Positions 46,367-57,400 of a DNA stretch of 64,000 nucleotides are shown here, piece after piece. The stretch covers positions 5,571,501 through 5,635,500 of the forward strand of contig NZ_AP018694.1 of NCBI RefSeq assembly GCF_009689585.1. The letters run 5' to 3'. The notes under the pieces were generated by a model that saw only the letters and a list, made by a program, of their open reading frames with translations, had not been told where the DNA came from and ran no database searches. The position numbers and the translations under genes were made by a program. Every line of letters starts with the position of its first letter. Position 1 is the stretch's first letter. Origin of the DNA: Aquipluma nitroreducens (GTDB taxonomy: Bacteria; Bacteroidota; Bacteroidia; Bacteroidales; Prolixibacteraceae).

Positions 46367-47647
46367 CTACCAGGCAAATAAAGGAAGATCTTTCATCATT
46401 GCATTCACGCGTTTACGAACCGAAAGAATCACTTCTTCATTGTCTATGTTACTCAATACCTCGTCAATCAGATCAACAATAAGCGACATCGAATCTTCCT
46501 TCAAACCACGAGTTGTAATGGCAGGTGTTCCAACACGAAGGCCTGAAGTCGTGAATGGTGAACGGCTATCGAATGGAACCATGTTCTTGTTGATGGTGAT
46601 ATCGGCACTCACAAGTGCATTTTCAGCCTGTTTCCCGGTTAAATCAGAGAATTTAGTACGAAGGTCAATCAACATCGAATGATTGTCGGTTCCTCCTGAA
46701 ATCACCTTATATCCTTTAGCCATAAAAGCTTCGGCCATAACCGCAGCATTCTTTTTCACCTGAGTTTGGTAAACTTTGTATGAAGGATCGAGCGCTTCTG
46801 CAAACGAAACTGCTTTCGCTGCAATAACATGTTCTAACGGTCCGCCTTGTTGTCCGGGGAATACCGAAAAATCGAGTACCTGCGACATCATTTTGGTAAC
46901 ACCTTTTGGTGTTTTGAATCCAAACGGATTTTCAAAATCTTCGCCCATCAGGATAATACCACCACGTGGTCCGCGCAAGGTTTTATGAGTTGTTGAAGTT
47001 ACAATGTGTGCATATTTAACCGGGTTGTCCAACAATCCGGCAGCAATCAAGCCTGCAGGATGTGCCATGTCAATCATCAGCATAGCGCCAATTTTATCAG
47101 CAATGGAACGCATACGGGCATAATCCCATTCGCGCGAATAAGCAGATGCGCCGCCAATAATCAGTTTAGGTTTGTGTTCCAAAGCCAAGGCTTCCATTTC
47201 GTCGTAATCAACCATACCGGTTTCTTCCTTTACATGGTAAGCAATCGGATGATAAAGTACGCCCGACGAATTAACGGGAGAACCATGAGAAAGGTGACCT
47301 CCGTGAGCCAAATCCAGTCCTAGAAAGGTATCACCAGGATTCAGGATAACAGCTAAAACTGCCGCATTGGCCTGAGCACCAGAGTGTGGTTGAACATTGG
47401 CATAAACAGCGCCAAAAACTTCCTTGATACGATCGATAGCCAGTTGTTCGGTCATATCGACGAATTGACAACCGCCATAATAACGGTGTCCGGGATATCC
47501 TTCTGCATACTTGTTGGTCATAACCGATCCCATCGCTTCCAGAACCTGTTGGCTGACAAAATTTTCAGAAGCAATCAATTCGATTCCGCTGATCTGACGC
47601 TGACGTTCTTTTTCAATGATCTCAAATACTTTGGTATCTCTTTCCAT
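46367..47647 (-). CDS. glyA: Serine hydroxymethyltransferase
   Basis: The ATG at 47647 gives 426 residues starting [18 protein letters not shown]; an upstream in-frame start adds 17 unconserved residues. The PLP-dependent enzyme interconverts serine and glycine with tetrahydrofolate. [25 protein letters not shown] and the PLP lysine in [13 protein letters not shown] are all present, as is the C-terminal [14 protein letters not shown]. Confidence 0.96.
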   Translation of the reverse strand: MERDTKVFEIIEKERQRQISGIELIASENFVSQQVLEAMGSVMTNKYAEGYPGHRYYGGCQFVDMTEQLAIDRIKEVFGAVYANVQPHSGAQANAAVLAVILNPGDTFLGLDLAHGGHLSHGSPVNSSGVLYHPIAYHVKEETGMVDYDEMEALALEHKPKLIIGGASAYSREWDYARMRSIADKIGAMLMIDMAHPAGLIAAGLLDNPVKYAHIVTSTTHKTLRGPRGGIILMGEDFENPFGFKTPKGVTKMMSQVLDFSVFPGQQGGPLEHVIAAKAVSFAEALDPSYKVYQTQVKKNAAVMAEAFMAKGYKVISGGTDNHSMLIDLRTKFSDLTGKQAENALVSADITINKNMVPFDSRSPFTTSGLRVGTPAITTRGLKEDSMSLIVDLIDEVLSNIDNEEVILSVRKRVNAMMKDLPLFAW

Positions 47648-47733
47648 TACGGTAAAATATTGGTTAAAATTGAGGGTGTAAATGTACAATAAAAACAAGC
47701 TGTCGTAAAAATGAAGTTATTCAAAAAATGAGG

Positions 47734-47741
47734 TATTTTTG
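47734..47741 (+). promoter_or_regulatory. Probable -7 promoter element of the small membrane protein gene
   Basis: TATTTTTG fits TAnnTTTG, 21 nt before the ATG at 47763. Confidence 0.4.
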
Positions 47742-47762
47742 AACAATTAATCATTCGTTAAG

Positions 47763-48152
47763 ATGAAGAAAAAACCAATTCTATTCGAGTCTGCCAGTAT
47801 TTTCAGCATAATTGGAAGTAGCATCGGATTTATCAGCATGTTCATATCTACTTTCTTTTCCCGGATTGTTACCGAAAAAATCACTTCGGTTACGAATATT
47901 ACGGCCACTGAAAAGCTAAGTCCGGTTTATTTTGCCACATTGATGGCTGCATTTTGCATTTCCTTGGTTGGAGCAATTAAACTATACCGAATGCAACGGG
48001 CTGGCCTTTATCTTTATCTTACAGCCCAAACAATGATCCTGTTTCTGCCGGTGATCTGGCTTGGAAGTAATTCATTCTCGACCACCAATGCCATTTTCAC
48101 CTTGATCTTCGCGGGAGTTTACCTGGCTTATTACAAATCACTTAAGGATTGA
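47763..48152 (+). CDS. Four-helix membrane protein of unknown function
   Basis: This 129-residue protein has four hydrophobic segments (about 12-33, 56-74, 82-98 and 104-122) and short charged ends. No family was recognised. The gene is divergent from glyA with its own probable promoter. Just after it, at about 48150-48186, is a short tandem repeat of TGGTTGTA-like units with no evident role. Confidence 0.65.
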   Translation: MKKKPILFESASIFSIIGSSIGFISMFISTFFSRIVTEKITSVTNITATEKLSPVYFATLMAAFCISLVGAIKLYRMQRAGLYLYLTAQTMILFLPVIWLGSNSFSTTNAIFTLIFAGVYLAYYKSLKD

Positions 48153-48290
48153 TGGATCGATGGTTGTATGGTTGTATGGTTGGGTGAAAAACAATACTCT
48201 GATATAAATTTCTTAAAACAATTAAACCTAAAACCATTCAATTCCAGCCAACAATCTTGAAACTAGAATCCACTTGCAACTACATAGTAT

Positions 48291-50048
48291 CTATTCAAAC
48301 GACAAATCTGCCATTGTATCGCGGTAAACTGAAAAAACCCTTGCCCTGGAGATAAAACCAATGTATTTACCTTCGTCCAAAACGGCCAGGTTATAACGAC
48401 CACATGATTTGAATTTATCAACAATAACCTCCATTGGATCATTCGGTGATATAAAAAATTCGGGCATATACATCAAGTCGCGAACACTGATCTTTTCGTA
48501 CAAATCCTGCTCAAAAATCAAGTTTTTTATATCATTTAGCTTGATCATCCCTTCGAGCATTCCGTTTTCGTCAACTACAGGAAAAAGATCACGCTTTGAT
48601 CGAGCAATAAAATAAGTCATTTGACCCAGATTCAGATCAGGCGTTAAAATCTCAAAATCAGTTTCAATCAGTTCTTTTGTATTCATAAAGTGCATGGCAG
48701 CCTTGTCCTTATGGTGAGTAACCAAATCGCCTAATTCGGCAAGTCGCTTTGTATAGATTGAATGTGGTTCAAACCGTGTAATTGTTACGTAGGCAACAGT
48801 TGCTGAGATAATTAGCGGAACAAGCAATTGATAACCACCTGTTATCTCAGCAATTAGAAAAATACCAAGCAATGGAGCATGCATAACCCCAGCCATCAGT
48901 GAGCCCATTCCAACAAGTGCAAAATTTGCATCAGACAATTTCAAACCCAAAAAGGTATTCAACGAAAACGATAAAAAGTAACCGCCAACGGCTCCCATAA
49001 ATAAAGTTGGAGCAAAAATACCACCAACTCCCCCACTCGATGTGGTAATAGACATTGCAAATACCTTAAACACTAAAATAAGCACTAAAATAAACATTAA
49101 GAAATAAGGGTCTGATTTCCAATCAAAGAATAGCGAATTATTCAATATATCAGCCCCATTACCATTGAATATCTTATTGATCGACTCATAACCTTCACCC
49201 CACAACGACGGGAAAACGAATATCAATACTCCCAGGGTAATGCCACCAAATAATAGTTTAGTATAAATGTTGCTGATTTTTTTGACAAGACTTTCAACAT
49301 ACATTCCTACTCGTGTAAAGTACAATGAAATGAATCCACTTAAAATACCAAGCAGAATATAATAGAGAAGGTTGTCGTAATTAAACTGATTTTCAAGTGA
49401 AAAATGGAACAAGACTTCGTTACCCATGAAGAAATAAGCCAAAGAAGCAGCCGTGATTCCAGAAATAAGAAGTGGTATCAATGAACCCATTGTAAGGTCG
49501 AGCATCAGAACCTCAAGCGTAAACATGATTCCGGCAATTGGAGCCTTAAAAATGCCAGCAATGGCACCAGTAGCCCCACAACCAATTAACAAACGCATTT
49601 GATTTTCATTCAAACCGAACACTTTTGAAATATTGGAACCGATAGCTGCTCCGGTATACACAATTGGGGCTTCAGCTCCAACAGATCCTCCAAATCCAAT
49701 CGTAAATGCACTGGTAATCATTGAAGAAAACATGTTATGTGCTTTGATATGACTACCTTTTTTGGAGAGAGTAGATAAAATTTTGGAAATCCCGTGACTG
49801 ATATCATCTTTAATCAAGTATTTCACAATCAATACGCTGATCAGGATACCAATCATAGGATAAGCCAGGTAAAAAAAACTTTCAGACGAAGTGCTGAAGT
49901 GTCGAGTCAAAAAATAACTGACGTAATGAATGAAATTTTTCAGCATAAAGGCAGCTGTTCCGCTAACCAAACCAACCAACAGGCTTAAAATATAAATCTT
50001 ATTCTTTTCAGTAGTTTCTGAGAAGAATTTCTGTATTCTTTTTATCAT
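48291..50048 (-). CDS. ClC-type chloride channel/exchanger with CBS domains
   Basis: The 585-residue protein has a ClC transmembrane domain (about residues 15-430) and two CBS domains at the C-terminus (IETDFEILTPDLNLGQM and MEVIVDKFKSCGRYN). The gating-glutamate loop reads GGSVGAEAPIVYTG in place of the usual GxEGP, and GGIFAPTLFMGA matches the GxFxP motif. The GSGIP selectivity loop is replaced by SHGIS, so anion preference may differ from model ClCs. The gene lies 12 nt downstream of PBP1A on the same strand. Confidence 0.9.
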   Translation of the reverse strand: MIKRIQKFFSETTEKNKIYILSLLVGLVSGTAAFMLKNFIHYVSYFLTRHFSTSSESFFYLAYPMIGILISVLIVKYLIKDDISHGISKILSTLSKKGSHIKAHNMFSSMITSAFTIGFGGSVGAEAPIVYTGAAIGSNISKVFGLNENQMRLLIGCGATGAIAGIFKAPIAGIMFTLEVLMLDLTMGSLIPLLISGITAASLAYFFMGNEVLFHFSLENQFNYDNLLYYILLGILSGFISLYFTRVGMYVESLVKKISNIYTKLLFGGITLGVLIFVFPSLWGEGYESINKIFNGNGADILNNSLFFDWKSDPYFLMFILVLILVFKVFAMSITTSSGGVGGIFAPTLFMGAVGGYFLSFSLNTFLGLKLSDANFALVGMGSLMAGVMHAPLLGIFLIAEITGGYQLLVPLIISATVAYVTITRFEPHSIYTKRLAELGDLVTHHKDKAAMHFMNTKELIETDFEILTPDLNLGQMTYFIARSKRDLFPVVDENGMLEGMIKLNDIKNLIFEQDLYEKISVRDLMYMPEFFISPNDPMEVIVDKFKSCGRYNLAVLDEGKYIGFISRARVFSVYRDTMADLSFE

Positions 50049-50060
50049 TTGTTCTATTTA

Positions 50061-52487
50061 CTATTTGCTTTTCTTTTTGAAAATTTCCTTCATACTCTGC
50101 CAGAATGGTTTCTTTTCAGTTTCAGTAGTTGGTTTAGCTTCTTCTTTATTGGGTTCTGCAACTGATTTTCCCTGTTTCTTTTGATCGTAATTCGGATTTG
50201 TTTCTTTCTTCCCGAAGAGATCATGAATAATCCCCCTTAATCCAACCTCCAAAACTTCACGGTAAGGAGGAATATTTAGCATAGCCATGCTTTCTTCCGA
50301 AGGTGATTCAAATGTACTGAACCTCATGTTTTGGTACTTACTTTTATGCAGAATCTGGCTATAAAATTGCCCAACTATTGGCAATGCAGTTTTTCCTCCG
50401 GCACCTTCGCCCAACGATCTGAAATGAATAGAAGGATCTTCTCCTCCAACCCATGCACCGGCTACCAAAGTTGGCGTCATACCAATAAACCAGCCATCAG
50501 CCTGATCCTGAGTCGTACCTGTTTTTCCGGCAAATTCAGAATCTATGCCCCAGACAGAACGAATGGAGCTTCCTGTTCCGTCGTTCACAACCGATTTCAG
50601 CATCTGGGTTATTATTCTGCAATTCTCAGGCGATGCAACTTGTTCGTCAGGCTGAATATTCTGAAATTTTTCCAGCACCTGACCTTTGTTCGATTCAATT
50701 GCTTTTAAATAATAAGGAGTGACTTTTCTTCCGCCGTTAACCAACTCGGAATAGGCACAAACCATTTCCTGCAACGAAACAGAAGCTGTACCAAGCGCCA
50801 GCGAAGGATATGGAGGCAAATCGGAGTCAATGCCCATTCGTTTGGCCAGATCAACCACATTGGATATGCCTGCCTTCATCATCACTTCAACAGCAATGGT
50901 ATTTATTGACTTTGACAATGCTCCTTCCATCGAATAGAACCCGGTATATTCGTCGTGGGAGTTTTCAGGAGACCAATTATCGTAGTCTTCATAAACTTTC
51001 CTTTCGTTCGGAAAATAAGTATCCGGAGAAATACCCGCTTCAAGAGCTGCCAGATACACAATAGGTTTGAACGTAGAGCCTACCTGCCGTTTCGAAGTGG
51101 TATGATCGTATTGAAAGTAACGGAAATCATTTCCGCCAATGTAGGCTTTTAGCTCTCCTGAATTGGGATCCATGGCCATGAAACCGGTATTAATAATCTT
51201 CAAATAGTACTGAATTGAATCCATTGGAGTCATTTCGGCCTGCTTCTTTCCATCCCAGGTAAACAGTGAAACTGAAGTTGGGGTATTAAAAATGGTCTTC
51301 ACCTGATCATCAGGAACACCAGCCTTTTTCAGCGAACGATAACGGTTCGATCGTTTCATGGCACGGGTTACAACCGACTTGTCATTTCCCCATGGGTTCT
51401 TTTTTCCCCAGGCTGCATCAAATACAGCCTGAAGGTTTTTCATCTGGTCAGAAACAGCATTTTCGGCTGCCAGTTGCATGTCGAAATCAATTGTAGTCCT
51501 GATTTTTAAACCATCGGTAAATAAATTATATGGAGTTTCATCTTCTTTCATGTGATTGTCGCACCAATCCTGAAGAAACGGGCGAATTTTCTCCATCAGG
51601 TAGGGAGCCGGTCCTTCGTTGTAAGTAATCAGGTTATACGTAAGATTCAAAGGCTCTGCTTTATATAATTTAGCTTCCCCCACCGAAATGTAGTTGTATT
51701 TCAGCATCTGATCAATCACCACATTTCGCCTGTCAAGCGAACGTTCCGGGTTTTTCCGCGGATTGTAGCTGTTGTTGGCTTTTAGCATCCCAACGAGCGT
51801 TGCAGCCTCAGGAACTTTCAGTTTCGATGGGGGCTTATTGAAGAACCGCTCAGAGGCAACACCAATGCCATACGTATTTTCGGCGAATGGAACGGTATTC
51901 AGGTACAGGGTTAGAATTTCGTCTTTGGTGTAAACCTTCTCCAATCTGTAGGCAATAATTGATTCACGCAGCTTATTAACCGGCATGGTCAACGGGCCAA
52001 ACGATTTACGCGGATAAAGATTCTTTGCAACTTGCTGGCTGAGCGTACTTCCACCACCAGAACTGTGATCCTGAAGCAGTACCGATTTAAGGAAAACACG
52101 TAAAAGGGCTATTTCATCAATTCCAGTATGGTGATAAAAACGCGAATCTTCAGTTGCAATAAGTGCATTAATTACATTAGGCGAAATCTGATCGAAACTC
52201 ACATTGCTGCGGTTTTCGATGTAATAGCGGCCAAGGATACGGCCATCAGCGGCATAAACTTCGGTCGAAACCGGGTTTTTAATTTTTTGCAGTTCTTCAC
52301 TCGAAGGAACCGGGCCGGTAAATCCCACATAGACGATCAGGAACAGCAAAAATCCTAGCAAAAGTAACGCAATGCCTGTTTTTAAAAGAAAGAAAAAAAT
52401 TCTTCGACCTGTGCTTTTGTTTGAGCTACTCTTTTTACGTGTTGATGTTTTTGTTTTAGCTGAAGATATTGGTGTTTTCTTTTTCAT
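50061..52487 (-). CDS. Penicillin-binding protein 1A
   Basis: This 808-residue bifunctional peptidoglycan synthase has a Lys/Ser-rich cytoplasmic start, one membrane helix (about 30-52), a GT51 glycosyltransferase domain (TEDSRFYHHTGID, GGSTLSQQVAKNL) and a transpeptidase domain with GSTFKP (SxxK), SKSINT (SxN) and GKTGTTQDQADGWF (KTG). The C-terminal tail is Lys/Glu-rich. It polymerises and cross-links the cell wall. Confidence 0.95.
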   Translation of the reverse strand: MKKKTPISSAKTKTSTRKKSSSNKSTGRRIFFFLLKTGIALLLLGFLLFLIVYVGFTGPVPSSEELQKIKNPVSTEVYAADGRILGRYYIENRSNVSFDQISPNVINALIATEDSRFYHHTGIDEIALLRVFLKSVLLQDHSSGGGSTLSQQVAKNLYPRKSFGPLTMPVNKLRESIIAYRLEKVYTKDEILTLYLNTVPFAENTYGIGVASERFFNKPPSKLKVPEAATLVGMLKANNSYNPRKNPERSLDRRNVVIDQMLKYNYISVGEAKLYKAEPLNLTYNLITYNEGPAPYLMEKIRPFLQDWCDNHMKEDETPYNLFTDGLKIRTTIDFDMQLAAENAVSDQMKNLQAVFDAAWGKKNPWGNDKSVVTRAMKRSNRYRSLKKAGVPDDQVKTIFNTPTSVSLFTWDGKKQAEMTPMDSIQYYLKIINTGFMAMDPNSGELKAYIGGNDFRYFQYDHTTSKRQVGSTFKPIVYLAALEAGISPDTYFPNERKVYEDYDNWSPENSHDEYTGFYSMEGALSKSINTIAVEVMMKAGISNVVDLAKRMGIDSDLPPYPSLALGTASVSLQEMVCAYSELVNGGRKVTPYYLKAIESNKGQVLEKFQNIQPDEQVASPENCRIITQMLKSVVNDGTGSSIRSVWGIDSEFAGKTGTTQDQADGWFIGMTPTLVAGAWVGGEDPSIHFRSLGEGAGGKTALPIVGQFYSQILHKSKYQNMRFSTFESPSEESMAMLNIPPYREVLEVGLRGIIHDLFGKKETNPNYDQKKQGKSVAEPNKEEAKPTTETEKKPFWQSMKEIFKKKSK

Positions 52488-52768
52488 TTCTTAATTCACT
52501 GAATGATATGATCGACGACTTTCAACAAACTTAACTGAAAAATTTCAAAGTTATTATGGAATTAAATGAAACCCTGTAATCAGAATATCATCTTCAAACA
52601 TTTTTTGGATAATTTCAGGAAAATCTGCTTAGTTGGCAAGTTTTAGTGCCGCAAAATTACATTAAAATGAGTTGAATCCATTTATATTCCTGAAAAGTTA
52701 AACTTAAATTCAACTTAGTTGGTTTTTATCCTTACATTCAACCGAGTACATTTAAAATTCCATCACCT

Positions 52769-53626
52769 ATGAAAATTGCGATCAGTGGATCAAACGGATA
52801 TATTGCCAAAAATCTGATTCCCTTGCTGGAAGGAGCAAATCATGTAGTTACGCGTATTCAACGATCTGAATTAAGAGATGTTGATCAACTGACAAATAAT
52901 CTTTCGGATGTTGATGTTGTAATTAATCTGGCAGGAGCGCCAATTCTGACACGATGGACAAAGGCCAATAAAAGTAAAATTATCAGGAGCAGAATTGATT
53001 CAACTCAAAATATTGTACGTGCAATCAATCGATTGCCGATAGGAAACCGGCCTGATTTATTTATTTCAGCTTCAGCAATTGGGATCTATTCACCGGATAA
53101 AGTCCACACTGAAGAAAGCATCTCTCTCTCAAACGATTTCGTCGCCGAAGTGGTTAAAAACTGGGAAAATGCATCGGCTGATTTAAATCCTGACGTTCGT
53201 AAAGTAATTTTCAGAATTGGACTCATTTTGGGAAAAGAAGCCAAAACCATTCGGAGTCTTGTTCCTGTAATTAAATTGGGAATTGGCGGAAAAATTGGAA
53301 GCGGGAAACAGCCTTTCCCATTCGTTCATATTGCTGATGCTATACGCGCAATACTTTGGAGTATCGAAAACGAAAATGCCCGAGGAATCTACAATCTCGT
53401 CGCTCCTGAAAACATCGACAACAAAACTTTCACCAGAACTTTGGCTAAATCTTTAAATCGGCCTGCAATTTTTACCGTTCCTGAACTTATCCTGAAATTC
53501 GCATTAGGCGAAGCTTCTGCCCTACTCCTTCAAAGTCCTCAGGTCGAACCCGAACGCCTGCTAAACGAAGGTTTCACGTTCAACTTTCCAGATATAGAAT
53601 CATGTATTAACGAAATCGTACAGTAG
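52769..53626 (+). CDS. TIGR01777-family NAD-dependent epimerase
   Basis: The 285-residue SDR-like protein has the Rossmann motif ISGSNGYIAKNL and the family signatures VVINLAGAPILTRWT, RSRIDSTQNIVRAI and FISASAIGIYS, then FPFVHIADAIRAI and GIYNLVAPE. This is the YfcH/SDR39U1 family, whose substrate is not known. It is divergent from PBP1A and precedes the hydrogenase operon without evident link. Confidence 0.88.
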   Translation: MKIAISGSNGYIAKNLIPLLEGANHVVTRIQRSELRDVDQLTNNLSDVDVVINLAGAPILTRWTKANKSKIIRSRIDSTQNIVRAINRLPIGNRPDLFISASAIGIYSPDKVHTEESISLSNDFVAEVVKNWENASADLNPDVRKVIFRIGLILGKEAKTIRSLVPVIKLGIGGKIGSGKQPFPFVHIADAIRAILWSIENENARGIYNLVAPENIDNKTFTRTLAKSLNRPAIFTVPELILKFALGEASALLLQSPQVEPERLLNEGFTFNFPDIESCINEIVQ

Positions 53627-53721
53627 AAGACTGGCGTTTCCTACCTGTTTTCACCACAGAAATTACACTTCTGTTCCGTCCTCAAAGTGCAAATATTTCA
53701 AAACATTTCAAGTCTTCGTAG

Positions 53722-53745
53722 ATGTAAACATATATATGTTTACAT
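53722..53745. promoter_or_regulatory. 24-bp perfect palindrome upstream of the hydrogenase operon
   Basis: ATGTAAACATAT followed by its exact reverse complement forms a gapless 24-bp palindrome 104 nt before the first hydrogenase gene. It does not match the Rex (TTGTGAA-N4-TTCACAA) or FNR (TTGAT-N4-ATCAA) sites as I know them. It is a candidate operator for this operon. Confidence 0.55.
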
Positions 53746-53848
53746 AAGATATTGCACAACATCTAAAGTATTGATTTCTAATGCGAAAAATGATGGAATT
53801 TTTAAATCAAATTCTTTAATTTTCGAAGAACAATCAAAAACTATTTCT

Positions 53849-54361
53849 ATGACAACCCAGACAACTGTAGAATATCAAGATTGTAAAGGGAACCAGGTTC
53901 ATGAAGACGAACTTTATGAGCGACTATTGATTATTGTAAAATCGCAAAGAACCGTGCCAGGGGCTTTGATCCCAGTCCTGCAAACTGCCCAAAATTTATT
54001 TGGGTACCTTCCTGAAAAAGCATTGCGCATGGTAAGCAAAGAATTGAAGCTACCCTATAGCGAAGTTGCCGGAGTCGTGGGTTTCTATTCTTACTTTTCA
54101 ACTACGCCTAAAGGAAAACACACTATTCGTGTGTGTTTGGGAACGGCTTGTTATGTTCGTGGCGGACAAGAGGTGCTAAAAGCAATGACAAAAGAACTTG
54201 GGATCAGTGTTGGAGATACCACGTCAGACCGTAAATTTTCGCTGGAAGTTGGGCGTTGCTTCGGAGCCTGTGGATTGGCTCCCGTGGTTATGGTCGGTGA
54301 TGAAACTTTCCAGCGTGTAAGCCCTTCAAAAGTAAGCGACATCCTCAATAGTTTTGATTAA
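53849..54361 (+). CDS. hydC: NuoE-like [2Fe-2S] subunit of hydrogenase complex
   Basis: The ATG at 53849 gives 170 residues (MTTQTTVEYQDCKGNQ...); the longer frame upstream is AT-rich and unlike the family. The thioredoxin-fold domain binds one [2Fe-2S] cluster through Cys in VCLGTACYVRGG (C-x4-C) and RCFGACGLAP (C-x3-C). The helical start with VPGALIPVLQTAQNLFGYLP is typical of NuoE/HydC/HndA. It is the small electron-transfer subunit that pairs with the NuoF-like subunit encoded next (71 nt). Confidence 0.92.
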   Translation: MTTQTTVEYQDCKGNQVHEDELYERLLIIVKSQRTVPGALIPVLQTAQNLFGYLPEKALRMVSKELKLPYSEVAGVVGFYSYFSTTPKGKHTIRVCLGTACYVRGGQEVLKAMTKELGISVGDTTSDRKFSLEVGRCFGACGLAPVVMVGDETFQRVSPSKVSDILNSFD

Positions 54362-54432
54362 AAACACATCAAACATCTTTCATACCAACAGATTTACCTT
54401 TCAATTGAAAGAACATTGAAAAACCAATTGTT

Positions 54433-57400
54433 ATGCAAAAATTAAATACACCTGAAGATTTCGATCATTATTTTCAGGAAATATCTAAGCAGTATTCAGA
54501 AGAATACAATCAGTATAAAGAAATTATTCAGGTATGCATTGGTGGTGGCTGCATTGCCTGTGGCTCAATCCATCTGAAAAACGAACTCGAAAAAAAGCTT
54601 CTGGAAAAGAACCTTGGGAACAAGTATTTGGTAAGAGGTACCGGATGTTTAGGCCCCTGTTCAAAAGGACCTGCAATTTTGATGAAGAAATCGGATATTT
54701 TTTACGAAAATGTACAAATTGCTGATATCGATACCTTGATTGAAAGCCTCCTGGTGAATAGCGACCCCGTTGAACGCTTATTACACCATAGCGACGAAGA
54801 CGGAAAAGCCATTCCTCAAGTTCGTGATATTAAGTTTTTTAATCATCAAAAGAAAATTGTTCTTCGTCGCTGCGGAACAATTGATCCCGAGAAAATCACC
54901 GATTACATTGCAGAAGGCGGTTATATCGCACTAAAAAAGGCACTTAACGAGTTAACTCCTGATGATATTATCGAACAAATGAAAATTTCAGGCTTAAGGG
55001 GTCGTGGAGGTGCAGGATTTCCAACATTCATGAAATGGGGATTTGCAAAAAGGGAAGTAGCCGATCAAAAATACATGCTTTGCAATGCCGACGAAGGCGA
55101 CCCGGGCGCATTTATGGACCGTAGTATTCTGGAAGGCGATCCACACAGCGTGATTGAAGGAATGGTGATCGGTGCTTACACGATTGGAGCTTCAAAAGGA
55201 TTTGTCTATGTTCGGGCCGAATATCCTTTGGCAGTTGAACGGCTGAATAAAGCCATCGAAGATGCCCGCCAATTGGGTTTATTGGGTCAAAACATTTTGG
55301 GTACGGGCTTCGATTTCGACCTCGAAATTCGGATGGGCTCCGGAGCATTTGTTTGTGGCGAAGAAACCGCCCTGATGGCCTCAATCGAAGGTAAGCGCGG
55401 CGAACCACGACCACGGCCACCCTTCCCTACTACTGCCGGATTGTGGGGAAAACCATCGGTATTAAACAATGTGGAAACATTTGCTAATGTGAATACCATC
55501 ATCGAAAAGGGCGGCGAATGGTTTGCACAATTTGGTACAGGAAAAAGCAAAGGTTCTAAGATATTTGCCTTGACTGGAGCTATTAAAAATTCAGGATTAT
55601 ATGAGGTTCCCGTTGGCACTTCGCTTGGTGATTTAATTTACGATATTGGCGGGGGAACCAGTAGCGGAAAGCCGTTTAAAGCAGCCCAGATTGGTGGGCC
55701 ATCCGGAGGTTGTATTCCCAAACAACATCTAAGCGTATCGCTCGACTACGAATCGCTCAACGAACTTGGTGCCATTATGGGTTCCGGCGGATTGGTAGTT
55801 ATGGATGAGGACTCCTGCATGGTTGATGTAGCCAAATTTTTCCTCGATTTTGTTTTGGAAGAATCATGTGGCAAATGCACTCCATGTCGGGTTGGAACCA
55901 AACGTATGTATGAAATATTAGAACGAATCACCACAGGCTATGGAAAAGAAGGAGATATTGAACGATTGGAACACTTGGGCGAATGGATCAAAAAGACATC
56001 CTTATGTGGATTGGGGCAATCAGCTCCGAATCCTGTACTTTCTACAATTCGTTATTTCAGGAACGAATATGAACATCACATCAGGGAACATAAATGCGAG
56101 GCCGGTAAATGTGCAAAACTGGTCAGGGCGCCTTGCCAAAGCGCCTGTCCTGCCGGAGTAGATGTTCCGGGATTTGTTTCACTTACGGCAGAAAAACGTT
56201 ATGCGGAAGCTCTTCGCCTTCACCGAGAACGAAACCCATTTGCAGCCGTTTGTGCAAGGGTTTGCTTCCATACTTGTGAAGATAAATGCCGAAGAAGCGC
56301 CATTGATGCATCGGTTTCTATCCGGGGGATAAAGCGGTTCATGGTCGATCAGGAAATTACCATTCAATTACCTGAAATGCGTGAAAATACAATCAACGCA
56401 ACCCGGAAAATTGCAATTGTAGGTGCTGGCCCTGCTGGACTTTCGTGTGCCTATTTTCTGGCTCGTTTAGGGTATAAACCCATTGTTTTCGAGGCAGAAC
56501 AACGTCCCGGAGGAATGTTGGTACAAACCATCCCAGCATACCGTTTACCCCGCGAGATACTGGCCCGCGAAATCCGTATGATCGAGAACATGGGTGTTGA
56601 TATTCGCACCGGCATGAAGCTTGGACGTGATTTCACCCTTAATTCGCTCAAAGAAGATGGTTATGAAGTTGTTTTTATCGGAGTTGGTTCTCCTCAGGGT
56701 GTCAGACCTTCAATCCCCGGAATTGAAACAGAAGGAGTTGTCGATGCACTTCAATTCCTTCAAACTTATAATTTAAGGGGTTCTGTCCCGGTTGGAAAGA
56801 AAATTATTGTTGTAGGCGGAGGAAATGCGGCTATCGATGCTGCAAGGTCAGCGGTTCGGTTAGGCGCCGAAAAGGTTGATATTGTTTATCGACGCACACA
56901 GGAAGAAATGCCTGCCTGGGCCGAAGAGATTGATGCTGCCATTGAAGAAAAAATCGAATTACACACCTTGACTAATCCGACAGAGTTTATTACTCAAGAT
57001 GGAAAGATTCAGGGTGTGCGTTGTGTCAGGATGAAGCTTGGCGCATTTGACTCGAGCGGACGCCGCAGTCCGGTTGAGACTGATGAAGAGATTACTTTTG
57101 AAGCAGATCAAGCCATTGTCGCTGTAGGACAAACACTTAATACCAAAGAGATATTAGGAGACACTTCGATGAAACTGGCTGGAAAATCGCAGTTGGCACG
57201 CAATCCTCGGACAGGACAGACCTCTGTTGACTGGATTTTCACTGGTGGTGATGCAGCTACCGGTCCGTCTTCGGTTATTGAAGCCGTTGCCGGTGGAGAA
57301 ATGGCTGCCGTTGGAATTGATGAATTCCTGACCGGAGACAAACACGATTTCTGGAGAAAAGAAAAACACAACGACACTTTCTTCGACCCTGAAGCCATTC

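Noticed and set aside
48150-48186. Short tandem repeat of TGGTTGTA-like units
   Set aside because: There are only a few imperfect units, too few to suggest a functional array or a CRISPR.
49600-49710. Altered selectivity motifs in the ClC protein (SHGIS and GAEAP) as a novel transporter type
   Set aside because: The gating Glu and the GxFAP motif are kept, and such divergence is common among bacterial ClCs with CBS domains, so it is only noted in the gene entry.
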